Assembly (NCBI GenBank): GCA_009667805.1
Contig: CM019069.1
Location: 95,205,204-95,269,203 of the forward strand
DNA: 64,000 nucleotides
Reading direction: 5' to 3'
DNA from: Leptobrachium leishanense
Lineage: Eukaryota; Chordata; Amphibia; Anura; Megophryidae
Below are positions 1-10,596 of the stretch, piece by piece. Position 1 is the first letter of the stretch. The number at the start of each line of letters is the position of its first letter. The notes beneath the pieces were generated by a model, which did not search any database, was not told the origin of the DNA, and was given only the letters and a program-made list of their open reading frames with translations. The position numbers were made by a program, and so were the translations under genes.

Positions 1-104
1 GACATCAGTTCCAGGTGCCGCCCCCCCTCCCCCGGCAGAGCCGGGAGAGTGCCTGAAAGGGAGGGTCCTTCGGTGAGAGAAAACAATGAGAGGCATCGCT
101 GGAA

Positions 105-2358
105 GCAAGAATGAAGAGAACGGAGAGAGCAGACAAGCAAGAGTGAAGAGAACAGGGAGAGCAGACAAGCAAGAATGAAGAGAACGGGGAGAGCAGACAA
201 GCAAGAATGAAGAGAACGGGGAGAGCAGACAAGCAAGAATGAAGAGAACGGGGAGAGCAGACAAGCAAGAATGAAGAGAACGGGGAGAGCAGACAAGCAA
301 GAATGAAGAGAACGGGGAGAGCAGACAAGCAAGAATGAAGAGAACGGGGAGAGCAGACAAGCAAGAATGAAGAGAACGGAGAGAGCAGACAAGCAAGAAT
401 GAAGAGAACGGGGAGAGCAGACAAGCAAGAATGAAGAGAATGGAGAGAGCAGACAAGCAAGAATGAAGAGAACGGGGAGAGCAGACAAGCAAGAATGAAG
501 AGAACGGGGAGAATGGAGAGAGCAGACAAGCAAGAATGAAGAGAACGGGGAGAATGGAGAGAGCAGACAAGCAAGAATGAAGAGAACGGAGAGAGCAGAC
601 AAGCAAGAATGAAGAGAAAGAGAGAGCAGACAAGCAAGAATGAAGAGAACAGAGAGAGCAGACAAGCAAGAATGAAGAGAAAGAGAGAGCAGACAAGCAA
701 GAATGAAGAGAACAGAGAGAGCAGACAAGCAAGAATGAAGAGAACAGAGAGAGCAGACAAGCAAGAATGAAGAGAACGGGGAGAGCAGACAAGCAAAAAT
801 GAAGAGAACGGGGAGAGCAGACAAGCAAGAATGAAGAGAACGGGGAGAGCAGACAAGCAAGAATGAAGAGAACGGGGAGAGCAGACAAGCAAGAATGAAG
901 AGAACGGGGAGAGCAGACAAGCAAGAATGAAGAGAACGGGGAGAGCAGACAAGCAAGAATGAAGAGAATGGAGAGAGCAGACAAGCAAGAATGAAGAGAA
1001 CGGGGAGAGCAGACAAGCAAGAATGAAGAGAACGGGGAGAATGGAGAGAGCAGACAAGCAAGAATGAAGAGAACGGGGAGAATGGAGAGAGCAGACAAGC
1101 AAGAATAAAGAGAACGGAGAGAGCAGACAAGCAAGAATGAAGAGAACAGAGAGCAGACAAGCAAGAATGAAGAGAACAGAGAGAGCAGACAAGCAAGAAT
1201 GAAGAGAACAGAGAGAGCAGACAAGCAAGAATGAAGAGAACAGAGAGAGCAGACAAGCAAGAATGAAGAGAACAGAGAGAGCAGACAAGCAAGAATGAAG
1301 AGAACAGAGAGCAGACAAGCAAGAATGAAGAGAACAGAGAGAGCAGACAAGCAAAAATGAAGAGAACGGGGAGAGCAGACAAGCAAGAATGAAGAGAACG
1401 GGGAGAGCAGACGAGCAAGAATGAAGAGAACGGAGAGAGCAGACAAGCAAGAATGAAGAGAACGGGGAGAGCAGACAAGCAAGAATGAAGAGAACGGAGA
1501 GAGCAGACAAGCAAGAATGAAGAGAACGGGGAGAGCAGACAAGCAAGAATGAAGAGAACGGGGAGGATGGAGAGAGCAGACAAGCAAGAATGAAGAGAAC
1601 GGGGAGAATGGAGAGAGCAGACAAGCAAGAATAAAGAGAACGGAGAGAGCAGACAAGCAAGAATGAAGAGAACAGAGAGCAGACGAGCAAGAATGAAGAG
1701 AACAGAGAGCAGACAAGCAAGAATGAAGAGAACGGAGAGAGCAGACAAGCAAGAATGAAGAGAACAGAGAGAGCAGACAAGCAAGAATGAAGAGAACGGG
1801 GAGAGCAGACAAGCAAGAATGAAGAGAACAGAGAGAGCAGACAAGCAAGAATGAAGAGAACAGAGAGAACAGAGAGCAGACAAGCAAGAATGAGAGAACG
1901 GGGAGAGCAGACAAGCAAGAATGAAGAGAACGGGGAGGATGGAGAGAGCAGACAAGCAAGAATGAAGAGAACGGGGAGAATGGAGAGAGCAGACAAGCAA
2001 GAATAAAGAGAACGGAGAGAGCAGACAAGCAAGAATGAAGAGAACAGAGAGCAGACAAGCAAGAATGAAGAGAACAGAGAGCAGACAAGCAAGAATGAAG
2101 AGAACAGAGAGAGCAGACAAGCAAGAATGAAGAGAACAGAGAGAGCAGATAAGCAAGAATGAAGAGAACAGAGAGAGCAGACAAGCAAGAATGAAGAGAA
2201 CAGAGAGAGCAGACAAGCAAGAATGAAGAGAACAGAGAGAACAGAGAGCAGACAAGCAAGAATGAAGAGAACAGAGAGAACAGAGAGCAGACAAGCAAGA
2301 ATGAAGAGAACGGAGAGAGCAGACAAGCAAGAATGAAGAGAACGGAGAGAGCAGACAA
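105..2358. repeat. 32-bp GA-rich minisatellite, about 70 units
   Basis: Tandem array of a 32-bp unit containing GAGAGCAGACAAGCAAGAAT. Variant units are seen: one with GAACGGGG, one with GAACAGAG, shorter 30-bp units, and longer units carrying an extra GAATGGAGA block. Variants recur in blocks (the long units near 505-570, 1030-1100, 1565-1625 and 1935-1990), which suggests amplification of multi-unit segments. Neither the unit nor its complement contains a stop in any frame of the minus strand, so an artefactual 858-codon frame runs across it (2581 to 5, minus). I see no sign that the frame is a gene. Confidence 0.95.
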
Positions 2359-2832
2359 AAGAGGGGGAGATCTGAGGTTCCACAGCCGCTGCAAGTGCTA
2401 GGCTAGTGACTTGGCATTGAACACTGTGCTGCAGTTCAGCGCCCTGCACTGCTAACTTAGCACTTGCAGCCATGTAGAGAGGTGCTGCAGAGTAGCTGAG
2501 TGTGACGTGGAAAAGATGGCTGCCTCCATGGAGCAAATAATCCAATAAGGTAATGTATAGTTTGAAGTTTTGGTGGGTCAAAACACCAAAATATTTATTG
2601 GAACCTGGTAAACATTATCACTAAATTAGTAATAAAATGGACAACAGTGGATATTGCAGAAACAGCAGCTTTCATTAAGCAATCCAACTGCCTTTTGCTT
2701 CAATATGCACAGCCAAAGCGTTCAGTGAGACGGCTGTAATGCAATTCAGCAGCTGCTGAGGAACTGAACAGGCCTCTGAACAGGGAGTGTGTGTAACTGC
2801 TGCAGCGAAATGTGTGAGCAGTAAGGGTCGGA
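2359..2832. other. Flank of the minisatellite, no gene seen
   Basis: Non-repetitive sequence of mixed composition between the minisatellite and the next TIR element. The minus strand stays open from 2581 into the array, which supplies the methionine start of the repeat frame. No domain, splice signal pair or RNA gene was recognised. Confidence 0.5.
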
Positions 2833-3865
2833 CAGGGCCGGATTAACATAGGGGCAGATGGAGCAGCAGCTCCAGGCCCATGCCTCAGAATAGGCCCAGA
2901 GAAAGGATAACTATGTCTGCATTTGGACCCCTGTATCTCCAACTCCATAGCAGCTACAAGGTAAAGTTAGGTATCACTGAAAAGGCCAGAGCATTTGACA
3001 AACATGACCAGGGTTTAAGTAAAAAAAAAAAGAATATTTACTTTTTCTTTCCAACAGTAATATTTTTCACTTTTCAATTATAAAGTAAAAATGATGCTGC
3101 ACTAACTATCCATCACATTTCTCACGTCACCAACAAGTGTGGAGGTGATGGGTGATGGTACAATCCATTGTCATGAATTGTTACATCAAAAACCTAAACC
3201 GCCACACTGCAGGGAAGAGCACTGCGGGGACCTTTGGACCCCTGCGTCACTAATCTTTACACCTCACAAGGTCAAGTGAGGTGTCATTGGACAGGGCAGA
3301 GTCTGGCCTTTGCATTAATACCAAACGTCACCATGTAGAATCTAAAAGAAAACAAACTTCTTTTTATTTATTTCTGTTTAGTTCCAAAGCGATGGCATTG
3401 TCCATTTGTCACGTATAAAATGAGCAATACCACTGCCATTACTCACCTTTTCATTTCCCACGCTGGGAGCAAGGTCATTGTGTTATACATAGTCATATTA
3501 TTAGTAAAGAAACATGTTCCAAAACACAAGGGAAATATTTCATTTTTTTAAATTTTTTGGTTAAAATTTTATATTTTCTCAGAAAAATGCAGTAACAGGT
3601 TTCTAGTTCACATTTTTTTAACAAGAATGCCCTATAGAATATATATCCACAAAGGTTTGGATGATATAATTGGGGGAATTTTTTTTTACACTCTTTAAAT
3701 GATTGAAATCTGAATGAAAAATTAGTCACACAGTATCTGCCTGGTTAGATATAGCCATATCTGCACTATTAAATAACCAAAAATATGTTTTAATTTCACT
3801 AAATTACAAAAAAAATCCACCAAAATATTCAGCTCCAGGCCCATAGAGATCTTAATCCGGGCCTG
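2833..3865. mobile_element. Non-autonomous TIR element, hAT-like ends
   Basis: The left end reads CAGGGCCGGATTAACAT. The right end is its inverted match, ATCTTAATCCGGGCCTG. A CAG...CTG boundary with a GGATTAA core suits the hAT superfamily. The flanking 8-mers (GGGTCGGA and TTTGTATA) do not match, so no duplication supports the class. There is no transposase. Internally, 2920-3100 and 3590-3740 resemble the TTAA-flanked family at 17625, 36236 and 59932. The shared words include ATGATGCTGCACTAA and a run about TATCTCC, GCAGCTA and ATGACC. It is an old copy and the family is uncertain. Confidence 0.55.
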
Positions 3866-4707
3866 TTTGTATAGGAAGTGACAGTGCTGAAGCAAACAGG
3901 AGAATGATGAGTGATTCCAAGGTTGCTCGTCATTCTTGTCTAATGACGGCAATGACAAAATTTGCTGTCTGCTAGATCTGGTGTTAAAGGATTTTGTATT
4001 CGCAATAAAATGAAACTCCTGCAACCCGCAAAATCTGAGCAAAATATCACACAAATTTTTTGGATTCTACCATCGTGAAGCATTAAAAAAAAACAAAAAA
4101 ACATATAGTTTGCGTTTAGCAATTTAATCTGCTAAATCTGCTTAATCTGCAGTTTTCATAAATGTAAAAAAAAAATAGAAGGCTAACCTTGGCACAGCAC
4201 CATCAAATAAAATTCTATTTCCTGCACAGTGGAAACTCCGAACTGCATGAAAGTCAATGTATTTAACAGGATGTTGATAAAAATGCTCGTTTTAGCCTTG
4301 TTATTTTCCTGTAACTGTCAAAATTGTAGCAATTTAAAGATGGCCATCCTAACATGAAAGCATGGCCAGATCTTACTATATCTTGGATAGAAGTATCAAT
4401 TTGTTTGTGTTGCAGCTTTAAAATGATTAAAGATAATATAAGGTAACTATACCACTTACTTCAAATAGAAATTGGTTAACTTGGGGCTCAATCTGTGCTT
4501 CCATGCTTCTATTGCTGAGAAACAGCCATACTTGAAAAACTTTGCTTTTATATTGAATCAAGCAAAAAGCAAACAATGTGTAATTTCCCCCCCCCCCCCC
4601 TTTTATTTGTACTACTGATTAGAATTGGTTAAACCATCTTGATTTTGGGTCACTGTATCTGCATCATCATTACCTCTAGTATTGGCACATCAGAAATAAG
4701 ATGCATA
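3866..4707. other. No gene seen, AT-rich
   Basis: AT-rich sequence with several A-runs and a C-homopolymer at about 4589-4600. I found no ORF with a recognisable domain, no TIR pair and no RNA gene. Confidence 0.5.
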
Positions 4708-5119
4708 TTGTAGGGTTATTCACTAAGCCACCAATTTGCCTCTGTAGGCCATCGAATTGTGAATTTCATTGTAAGATGCAATTAGTCTATTCACAAAGCT
4801 GTCAATTCTCCAAATACAGGTGAAATAGGGTGCAGTTCTCCACGTTCGGCAATCTTCCGCAGCAGCAAAATTGTGCCATAAGCAATAGTCCGTCTATTCA
4901 CAAAACTGCACTGAAGTGTCGACAAAATGACCTGATTTTTGGTGATTCGGCTTGACAGATTTAAACCGGTGAAAGATTCAGAAACTTCATCCAAGTTAAA
5001 ATCCATTGTCATCACATAATTTGACGTATGCAGAGGGCAGGACAACAGTGTATTTGGAGCTGCACCACAGCTGTGAGATATGGTATAGTAGTATTGGTGG
5101 TTTAACCCTGGCATCTGTG
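4708..5119. other. MITE-like fragment with TTATTCACTAAG end
   Basis: A segment beginning TAGGGTTATTCACTAAG, with TATTCACAAA words recurring near 4790 and 4892. The GGGTTATTC beginning resembles the termini of the element at 16181-17056 and of the palindromic cluster at 7885-8840. No matching second terminus was found before the Tc1 element begins. Treated as a partial, diverged MITE. Confidence 0.3.
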
Positions 5120-5348
5120 TACAGCCATGGCCAATTTTTATGAGAATGAGTCAAATGTTAATTTTCACTGCTGCCTCAGTCTTTATGATGGCAATTTGCA
5201 AATACTCCAGAATGTAATGGACAGTGATGAGATTAATTTCACTTAATTGCAAAGTCCCTCTTTGCCATGAAGATTAACTTAGTCCCCCAAAAAATACATT
5301 TCGACTGCATTTTACCCCTGTCATAAAAGGACCAGCTGACACCATGTC

Positions 5349-5424
5349 TCCCAGGACATACTTGAAAACAAGAGGAATCTCAATGTATCCTTCCTGGTAA
5401 AATACTTTGCAAATAAATAAATAA
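5349..5424 (+). mobile_element. Short L2-type LINE 3' tail inserted in Tc1
   Basis: A 76-bp insert starting at CCCAGGACATACTTG and ending in AATAAATAAATAA. It is flanked by the 5-bp repeat ATGTC at 5344-5348 and 5425-5429. The same tail forms the 3' end of the LINE at 15981 and occurs at 35636, and reversed at 10720 and 60213. CCAGGA near the start can pair with TCCTGG further on. It is either an extreme 5' truncation of an L2-type LINE or a SINE using its tail. Confidence 0.65.
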
Positions 5425-5573
5425 ATGTCAGTGATTCTCTCGTTAACACAGGTCAAAGTGTTGACAAGGACAAGGCTTGAGATCACTCGGTCATGCTGAA
5501 TAAGTTAGAATAATAGACTGGAAGCTTTAAAAAGGAGGGTGTGCTTGAAATCATTGTTCTTCATCTGCCAATC

Positions 5574-6577
5574 TTGGTTACCTGAAAGGAAACAGGTGCA
5601 GTCAATCATTGCTTTGCACAAAAAGGGATTCACAGGCAAGGATATTGCGGCTAGTAAGATTGCACCTAAAGCAACCAATTATCAGATCATCAGGAACTTC
5701 AAGGAGAGAGGTTCAATTGTTGTGAAGATTGCTTCAGGGTGCCCAAGAAAGTCCAGCAAGCAGCAGGACTGTCTCCTAAATTTGATTCAGCTGCAGGATC
5801 AGGGCACCACCAATGTAGAGCTTGCTCAAGAATGGCAGCAGGCAAGTGTGAGTGGATTTGCACGTACAGTGAAGAAGTCTGGAGGATGGCCTGGTGTCAA
5901 GAAGGACAGTGAAGAAGCCACTTCTCTCCAGAAAAAAACATCAGGGACAGACTGATATTTTGCAAATGGTACAGGGACTGGACTGCAGAGGATTGGGTTA
6001 AAGTAATTTTCTCTGATTAATCCCCTTTCCGATTGTTAGCGGCATCTGGAAAAAAGGCTTGTTCGGAGAAGAAAAAGTGAGCGCTACTATCAGTCATGTG
6101 TTATGCCAACATTAAACCATCCTGAGACCATTCATGTATGGGGTTGCTTCTCAGCCAAGGGTGTGGGCTCACTCACAATTTTGCATAAGAACACAGCCAT
6201 GAGCAAAGAATAGTACAAAAACATCCTCTGAGAGCAATTTCTCCCAGCCATCCAAGAACAGTTTGGTGACGAACAATGCCTTTTCCAGCATGATGGAGCA
6301 CCTTGCCACAAAGCAAAAGTGATAACTAAGTGGCTCAGGGAACAACACATCAAAATTTTTGGGTCCATGGCCAGGAAACTCCCTAGACCTTAATCCCATT
6401 GAGAATGTGTGGTCAATCCTCAAGAGGTAGGTTGGCAAACAAAAACCCACAAATTCTGACAAACTCCAATCATTGATTACGCAAGAATGGGCTGACATCA
6501 GTCAGGATGTGGCCAAGAAGTTGACAGGGCGAATTGCAGAGGTCTTGAAAAGGAAGGGCCAACACTGCAAATATTGA
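5574..6577 (+). pseudogene. Tc1 transposase, broken
   Basis: Remains of a DNA-binding and DDE transposase that would have cut and pasted its own element. Readable stretches include a helix-turn-helix region (IIALHKKGFTGKDIAASKIA), FSD at the first catalytic position followed by a stop in place of the next residue, FQHDGAPCHKAK around the second catalytic Asp, and LNPIENVW around the final Glu in another frame. The expected start codon appears as TTG at 5574, with an in-frame stop just after it. At least three frame changes and several stops are visible, so no product is possible. Start and family comparison rest on knowledge of vertebrate Tc1 elements. Confidence 0.85.
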
Positions 6578-6756
6578 CTCTCTGCATAAACGCAATGTAA
6601 TTGTCAATAAAAGCCTTTGAGACTTATGAAATGCTTGTATTTATACTTCAATATACCATAGTAACATCTGACAAAAAAGATCTAAAAACACTGAAGCAGC
6701 AGACTTTGTGAAAATTAATATTTTTTCCATTCCCAAAACTGTTGGCCATGGCTGTA

Positions 6757-7030
6757 CTCTATAGAGTCAGGGTACCATACACTGCAGTGAGTTATCAATT
6801 TATTGATTTGGCTATTTGGAAGCTATTGGCTGTGATATCTTCCGTCTGTGGATGCCATTCTTTTTTTTTCTACACCCTCCTGTTCTCCGCTCCCCTTTCT
6901 CTACCCTTTTTGAAGGTTAGGGCACGTATAGAAATCTATAGAGCATCAGGGTAATATTGGTGTCCCTACATATTTGGATATGGGGGGTGAATGATCCGAT
7001 AGAGTACACTTGGAGAATGAGAGCTCTGCT
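6757..7030. other. No feature recognised
   Basis: Mixed sequence between the Tc1 right end and the putative LTR. It has a T-run at 6863 and no recognised repeat. Confidence 0.4.
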
Positions 7031-7884
7031 TATATGTGTGACGTCCTCCGCCCCAGTAGTGTTGCCTGGGGGATCTGGTTTACCTCCTGGCTCTCAGGTT
7101 GATTCCAGACCCTCAAGGGTTAATGGCCGGCCAGCGTCTGAGGGGGCGGGGCCTAGCAGGAACGTGAGAGGTCACCAGGTTTAAAAGAGGGAGCAGGAGG
7201 TTGCTTAGGTGTCCTGACGTGGTATCTACTCTGAGCTTTCTATTGCTACATTGAATTCTGGTATTTTGACTTTGGCGTTTTCTGAGGACCTCGTATTGTG
7301 TATCTGACCTAGGCTATTGATTGACGATTCTTTCCGCTTTTCCCTTTATCTGTACCGCGTTTATATTGTGACCTTGCACGAATCTACTGGTCCTAACTAG
7401 GGATGAGCCGAACACTCCCCGAGTTCGGTTCGAGCCCGAACCCGAACTTCCCATTTGTTCGGGAACGAACCCGAACCCCCATGCAAGTCAATGGGGCTGA
7501 AAATTTAGTTTTTTTGGAGTGCCCTCCAAGAGGGCATATATGCTACATATTTGACATAAAAGGTGTATGGGGGTCCGGGTAGTGCCCTGGGGTACAGGAA
7601 ACAAGGACAAAAAGTAAAAAAAAAAGATTTTAAAGGGACAGTGAGTTTTCCATGAAATAAGGGTTAAAAATAAAAATGAAAAATTCCTTCAAATATCGTG
7701 CCTAGGAGGTCCCCATAACCTGCCAGTGAAGTGGCAGATTTCTAAGATGTATAGAAATATGTAAAAACCAAAAAATGACATTTCAAATGACGGTAAATGC
7801 TTTTCCTTTAATCTATCCATAAACAACTGCTTGGGGCGGCAGTCTGTATGAAAAGAGGAGACATTTTCGGACACGCAGAAAAAG

Positions 7885-8840
7885 TTTACTGATTTTTTGG
7901 CGGTGAAAAGCAGGAGAATGGAAACTTCTAGACCAAAAAGCCGATTTGGAAAGTGAGATAAATGGGAGAATTTTTCTGGTTCGGCTATTTTGACCTAGAA
8001 TTTTCCATTCTCCAGTCATTCTCCTGAGTTTCACCTTTCTCTGAATAACCCTGTCAGGGTTATTCAGAGAGCGGTGAAGAGCAGGAGAATGACAGGAGAA
8101 TGGAAAATTCTAGGTCAAAATAGCCAAACCAGAAAAATTCTCCCATTTAGGCTAGGGTCAGACTAGCAAATCTTTAACGTGCGTTTAGGCGCACTTAATC
8201 ACGGCCGCACTAGCAGCAAATGACTGGCAATGACGGCCAATATACGAAGTACGGTTGCACGAAAGTCCGGCTGCGCAACGCAAGTGGAAAATTAACGCAT
8301 TTTTTAGAGAACGCAGAACCGCTAGTACGGACGTACAGAGTGCGCTGCGTCCACTAGCGGCGTGTGTGCCTGATTTGGAGACGTCAGACCCTGCTCATGT
8401 CCGGCCAACATAACGTCCAGACACCCAAAGTTTCCTGGTTTGGATCCGTAAAAAATCACGCACAAAAATGCGCATCGTATGACCGTTTTCGCGCAATCCG
8501 TGAAAAAATACGGCAATGCGTTCGGACGCACTTTTTGACGGTCGCTGCGAAAAATGCGTTAGTCTGACCCTAGCCTTATCTCACTTTCCAAATCGGCTAT
8601 TTGGTCCAGATTGTTCTCTTTTCCTGCCATTCTCCTGGTTTTCACCTTTCTCTGAACAACCCTGAGAGAGGTGTGAATGCCAGGAGAACTGGCAAGAGAA
8701 GAGAACAATCTAGACCAAATAGCCGATTTGGAAAGTGAGATAAATGGGAGAATTTTTCTGGTTTAGCTATTTTGACCTAGAATTTTCACTTCTCCAGTTA
8801 TTCTCGTGCTTTTAACCGCTCTCTGATTAACCCTGTAAAT
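7885..8840. repeat. Palindromic MITE cluster with GGGTTATTCAGAGA ends
   Basis: Three related units of roughly 170 bp lie head-to-tail and in inverted orientation. Each has ends like CAGGGTTATTCAGAGA and CAGGAGAATGG. At 8042-8070 two ends abut as an inverted pair (CTGAATAACCCTG then CAGGGTTATTCAG). Repeated core words are CCGATTTGGAAAGTGAGATA and ATTTTGACCTAGAATTTT. The middle unit is split by the 426-bp MITE at 8150-8575. The region could fold into a large cruciform. No coding content. Confidence 0.75.
8150..8575. mobile_element. Harbinger-type MITE, copy 1 (426 bp)
   Basis: Inverted termini GGCTAGGGTCAGACTA and TAGTCTGACCCTAGCC are flanked by the 3-bp duplication TTA on both sides, the PIF/Harbinger pattern (TWA). 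It has no coding capacity. The interior is rich in CG-containing words such as GTCCGAACGCA-like blocks. Exactly the same length as the copies at 10093 and 55754. Confidence 0.88.
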
Positions 8841-10092
8841 GTTTAATCCCGAGGTGACATTGCTTTAGATTTTTTTCAAACACCAGTTAAATGCAGCATA
8901 TTAGGATGTTTTAGGGAAATTAATTCTCAATCAGAAGCAGACACCACCCCACCCTCAGTATATTGTACAATGTATCAAATTGATTACCAGACTAAAAACA
9001 CCTGGTGTTATGCCCGTTTGTGAACAGAGGTCATTTAGAGTTGATAATCTTTCCACGTACACATTAGTTTTTAATTCAATATCTAATAAATCGTTGCTTA
9101 TAATATTCTGCAGTAAAGAGTCTCTTTATTTCTAGATTTTTTAGTATTTTTTTAAGCATTTTCTATACTTTTTTCAAAATCTCTTTTTTTTTCCGAACCC
9201 GAAGCGAACACGCCCAAAAAGTTCGGAATTCGCGAACTTTCGAACTGCCAAAGTTCGGGTCGAACTCCGAACCCGAACAGCTCATCCCTAGTCCTAACCC
9301 CGGCTTGCTAACGTACACCATGCTGATATACCCTGCTATTTTTCTAGTACCGCTTTGCGGTCGTTCATTCGTACGATGGTGTTTTTCCGTTTTAGTGCTT
9401 ATATTTACCCTCTGGTATTTGTTTCCCTAAATTTCCCCCTGGTTTATTCACATAGTGTTATTGGCCTAATCACAAGGCATTCTCTCAGGCTGTGTCTAGT
9501 TCCCATACCAGAGGCCAGACCTCTACTAACTACCTTCTGGGTTCTTTGATTTTTGTACCACCCCACTATATAGGGTTCCTCTCTCAGTGTGTTTAAGGTT
9601 TCTCAAGCTGACTGCTGGTCTCAAAATCAGCAGAGCTTGTCACGATTAAGTGTGTTTTGTTTCATTTCATAATCCCAGTGTTCTGCTTGGGACATTCTTC
9701 CCAATAAGATCCTACTACGCTACTGCCTGTGTGTGTGTTATCCCACTCAGCGCTACACTGGTATTCGCCAGGTATCTACTATACACAGGTACATCACAGT
9801 ACAAAAGGTTTCTGCTTTTCTCTTGACTGCCCTGCACCTTGAATATTATAAAGACTGTCGACCTACGTCTTGTGTTTCTGAGCGTGCCCTAGGTTATCTG
9901 TCGGTCTCAAAATCGACAGAGCTTCGAGGCAATTTAGTCAGTCCTTGGGACTCCTTGGTTTTGGAGTTACAGTCTGTATTTCACTTAATTCCTGTGTTAA
10001 TCAAGCAGATACTTTTTCCCTGAAGGATCCCAACTCCGCTACGTCGTGTGGCAGCGATACCGCTACCGTTATAATACGAGCACGGTGACTAA

Positions 10093-10518
10093 GGCTAGGG
10101 TCAGACTAACGCAGTATTAACGTGCGTTTAGCAGCACTAAATCACGGCCGTGCTAGCAGCAAATGACGTCCAATACCGGGCAGCATACGAAGAACGGCCG
10201 CACAAAAGTGCAGCTGCGCAACGCAAGTGGCAAACAAATGCATTTTTTCGAGAACGTGATACCGCTAGTACTGACGTACAGAGTGCGCTGCGTCCACTAG
10301 CGGCATGTGTGTGTGATTAGGAGACGTCAGACGCTGCTAATGTCCGGGCAACATAACGTCCAGACGCTAAAAGTGTTTTATTGATGATCCGTTCAAAATC
10401 ACGGACGAAAATGCGCATCATATGACCGCTATCGCGTATTCCGTGAAAAAATGCGTCCATTCGTTCGAACGCACTTTTTCACGGACAACGCAAAAAATGC
10501 GTTAGTCTGACCCTAGCC
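10093..10518. mobile_element. Harbinger-type MITE, copy 2 (426 bp)
   Basis: Same termini as copy 1 (GGCTAGGGTCAGACTAAC at the left, GTTAGTCTGACCCTAGCC at the right) with TAA duplicated at 10090-10092 and 10519-10521. Same orientation and length as copy 1, with scattered substitutions. Non-coding. Confidence 0.88.
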
Positions 10519-10596
10519 TAAGTATATTGGGAAGTTTCAGTGTTATTATTCTCTGGACACAGGGTTTGACACATGCAGAGGTAGGGAACTTGGAAG

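Larger units (their letters stand above)
5120..6756 (+). mobile_element. Tc1-like transposon, copy 1 (degenerate)
   Basis: Inverted termini start TACAGCCATGGCCAA on the left and end TTGGCCATGGCTGTA on the right, each bounded by TA as expected for Tc1/mariner insertion. A decayed transposase lies between them on the plus strand. The distal part has an AATAAA-type sequence (CAATAAAAGCC at 6605) after the coding region. A 76-bp LINE tail sits in the left non-coding part. The element is far more decayed than the Tc1 copies at 29.3 and 51.9 kb. Confidence 0.9.
7398..9290. mobile_element. Non-autonomous hAT element, TAGGGATGAGC termini
   Basis: The left end TAGGGATGAGC is the exact inverse of the right end GCTCATCCCTA. 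The flanks carry a perfect 8-bp duplication, GTCCTAAC, at 7390-7397 and 9291-9298, diagnostic of hAT-type insertion. Next to each end is a CGAAC-rich zone with many short inverted words. There is no transposase. A palindromic MITE cluster and a 426-bp Harbinger-type MITE lie inside. The copy at 30520-37284 shares both ends and the 100-200 bp next to them. Confidence 0.93.
7031..10092 (+). mobile_element. Possible LTR, interrupted by a hAT
   Basis: Parts at 7031-7397 and 9291-10092 are contiguous once the hAT insertion is ignored. The left part begins TGTGTGACGTCCTCC and has a TTTAAAAGAGG box at about 7180 followed by CT-rich text, a layout like a retroelement promoter. The right part has two related blocks, GGTCTCAAAATCAGCAGAGC near 9619 and GGTCTCAAAATCGACAGAGC near 9902. 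No duplicated target site, polypurine tract or partner LTR was found. It may instead be another repeat class. Confidence 0.3.

Noticed and set aside
105..2358. CRISPR-like array of regular repeats
   Set aside because: There are no unique spacers; units are contiguous, and the window is eukaryotic.
5..2581. 858-residue minus-strand protein
   Set aside because: It is the translation of a minisatellite in all three phases, with no domain, no non-repeat body and no promoter or splice context.
2825..3873. 8-bp duplication to confirm the hAT class of the 2833-3865 element
   Set aside because: The flanking 8-mers GGGTCGGA and TTTGTATA do not match, so class is left as probable only.
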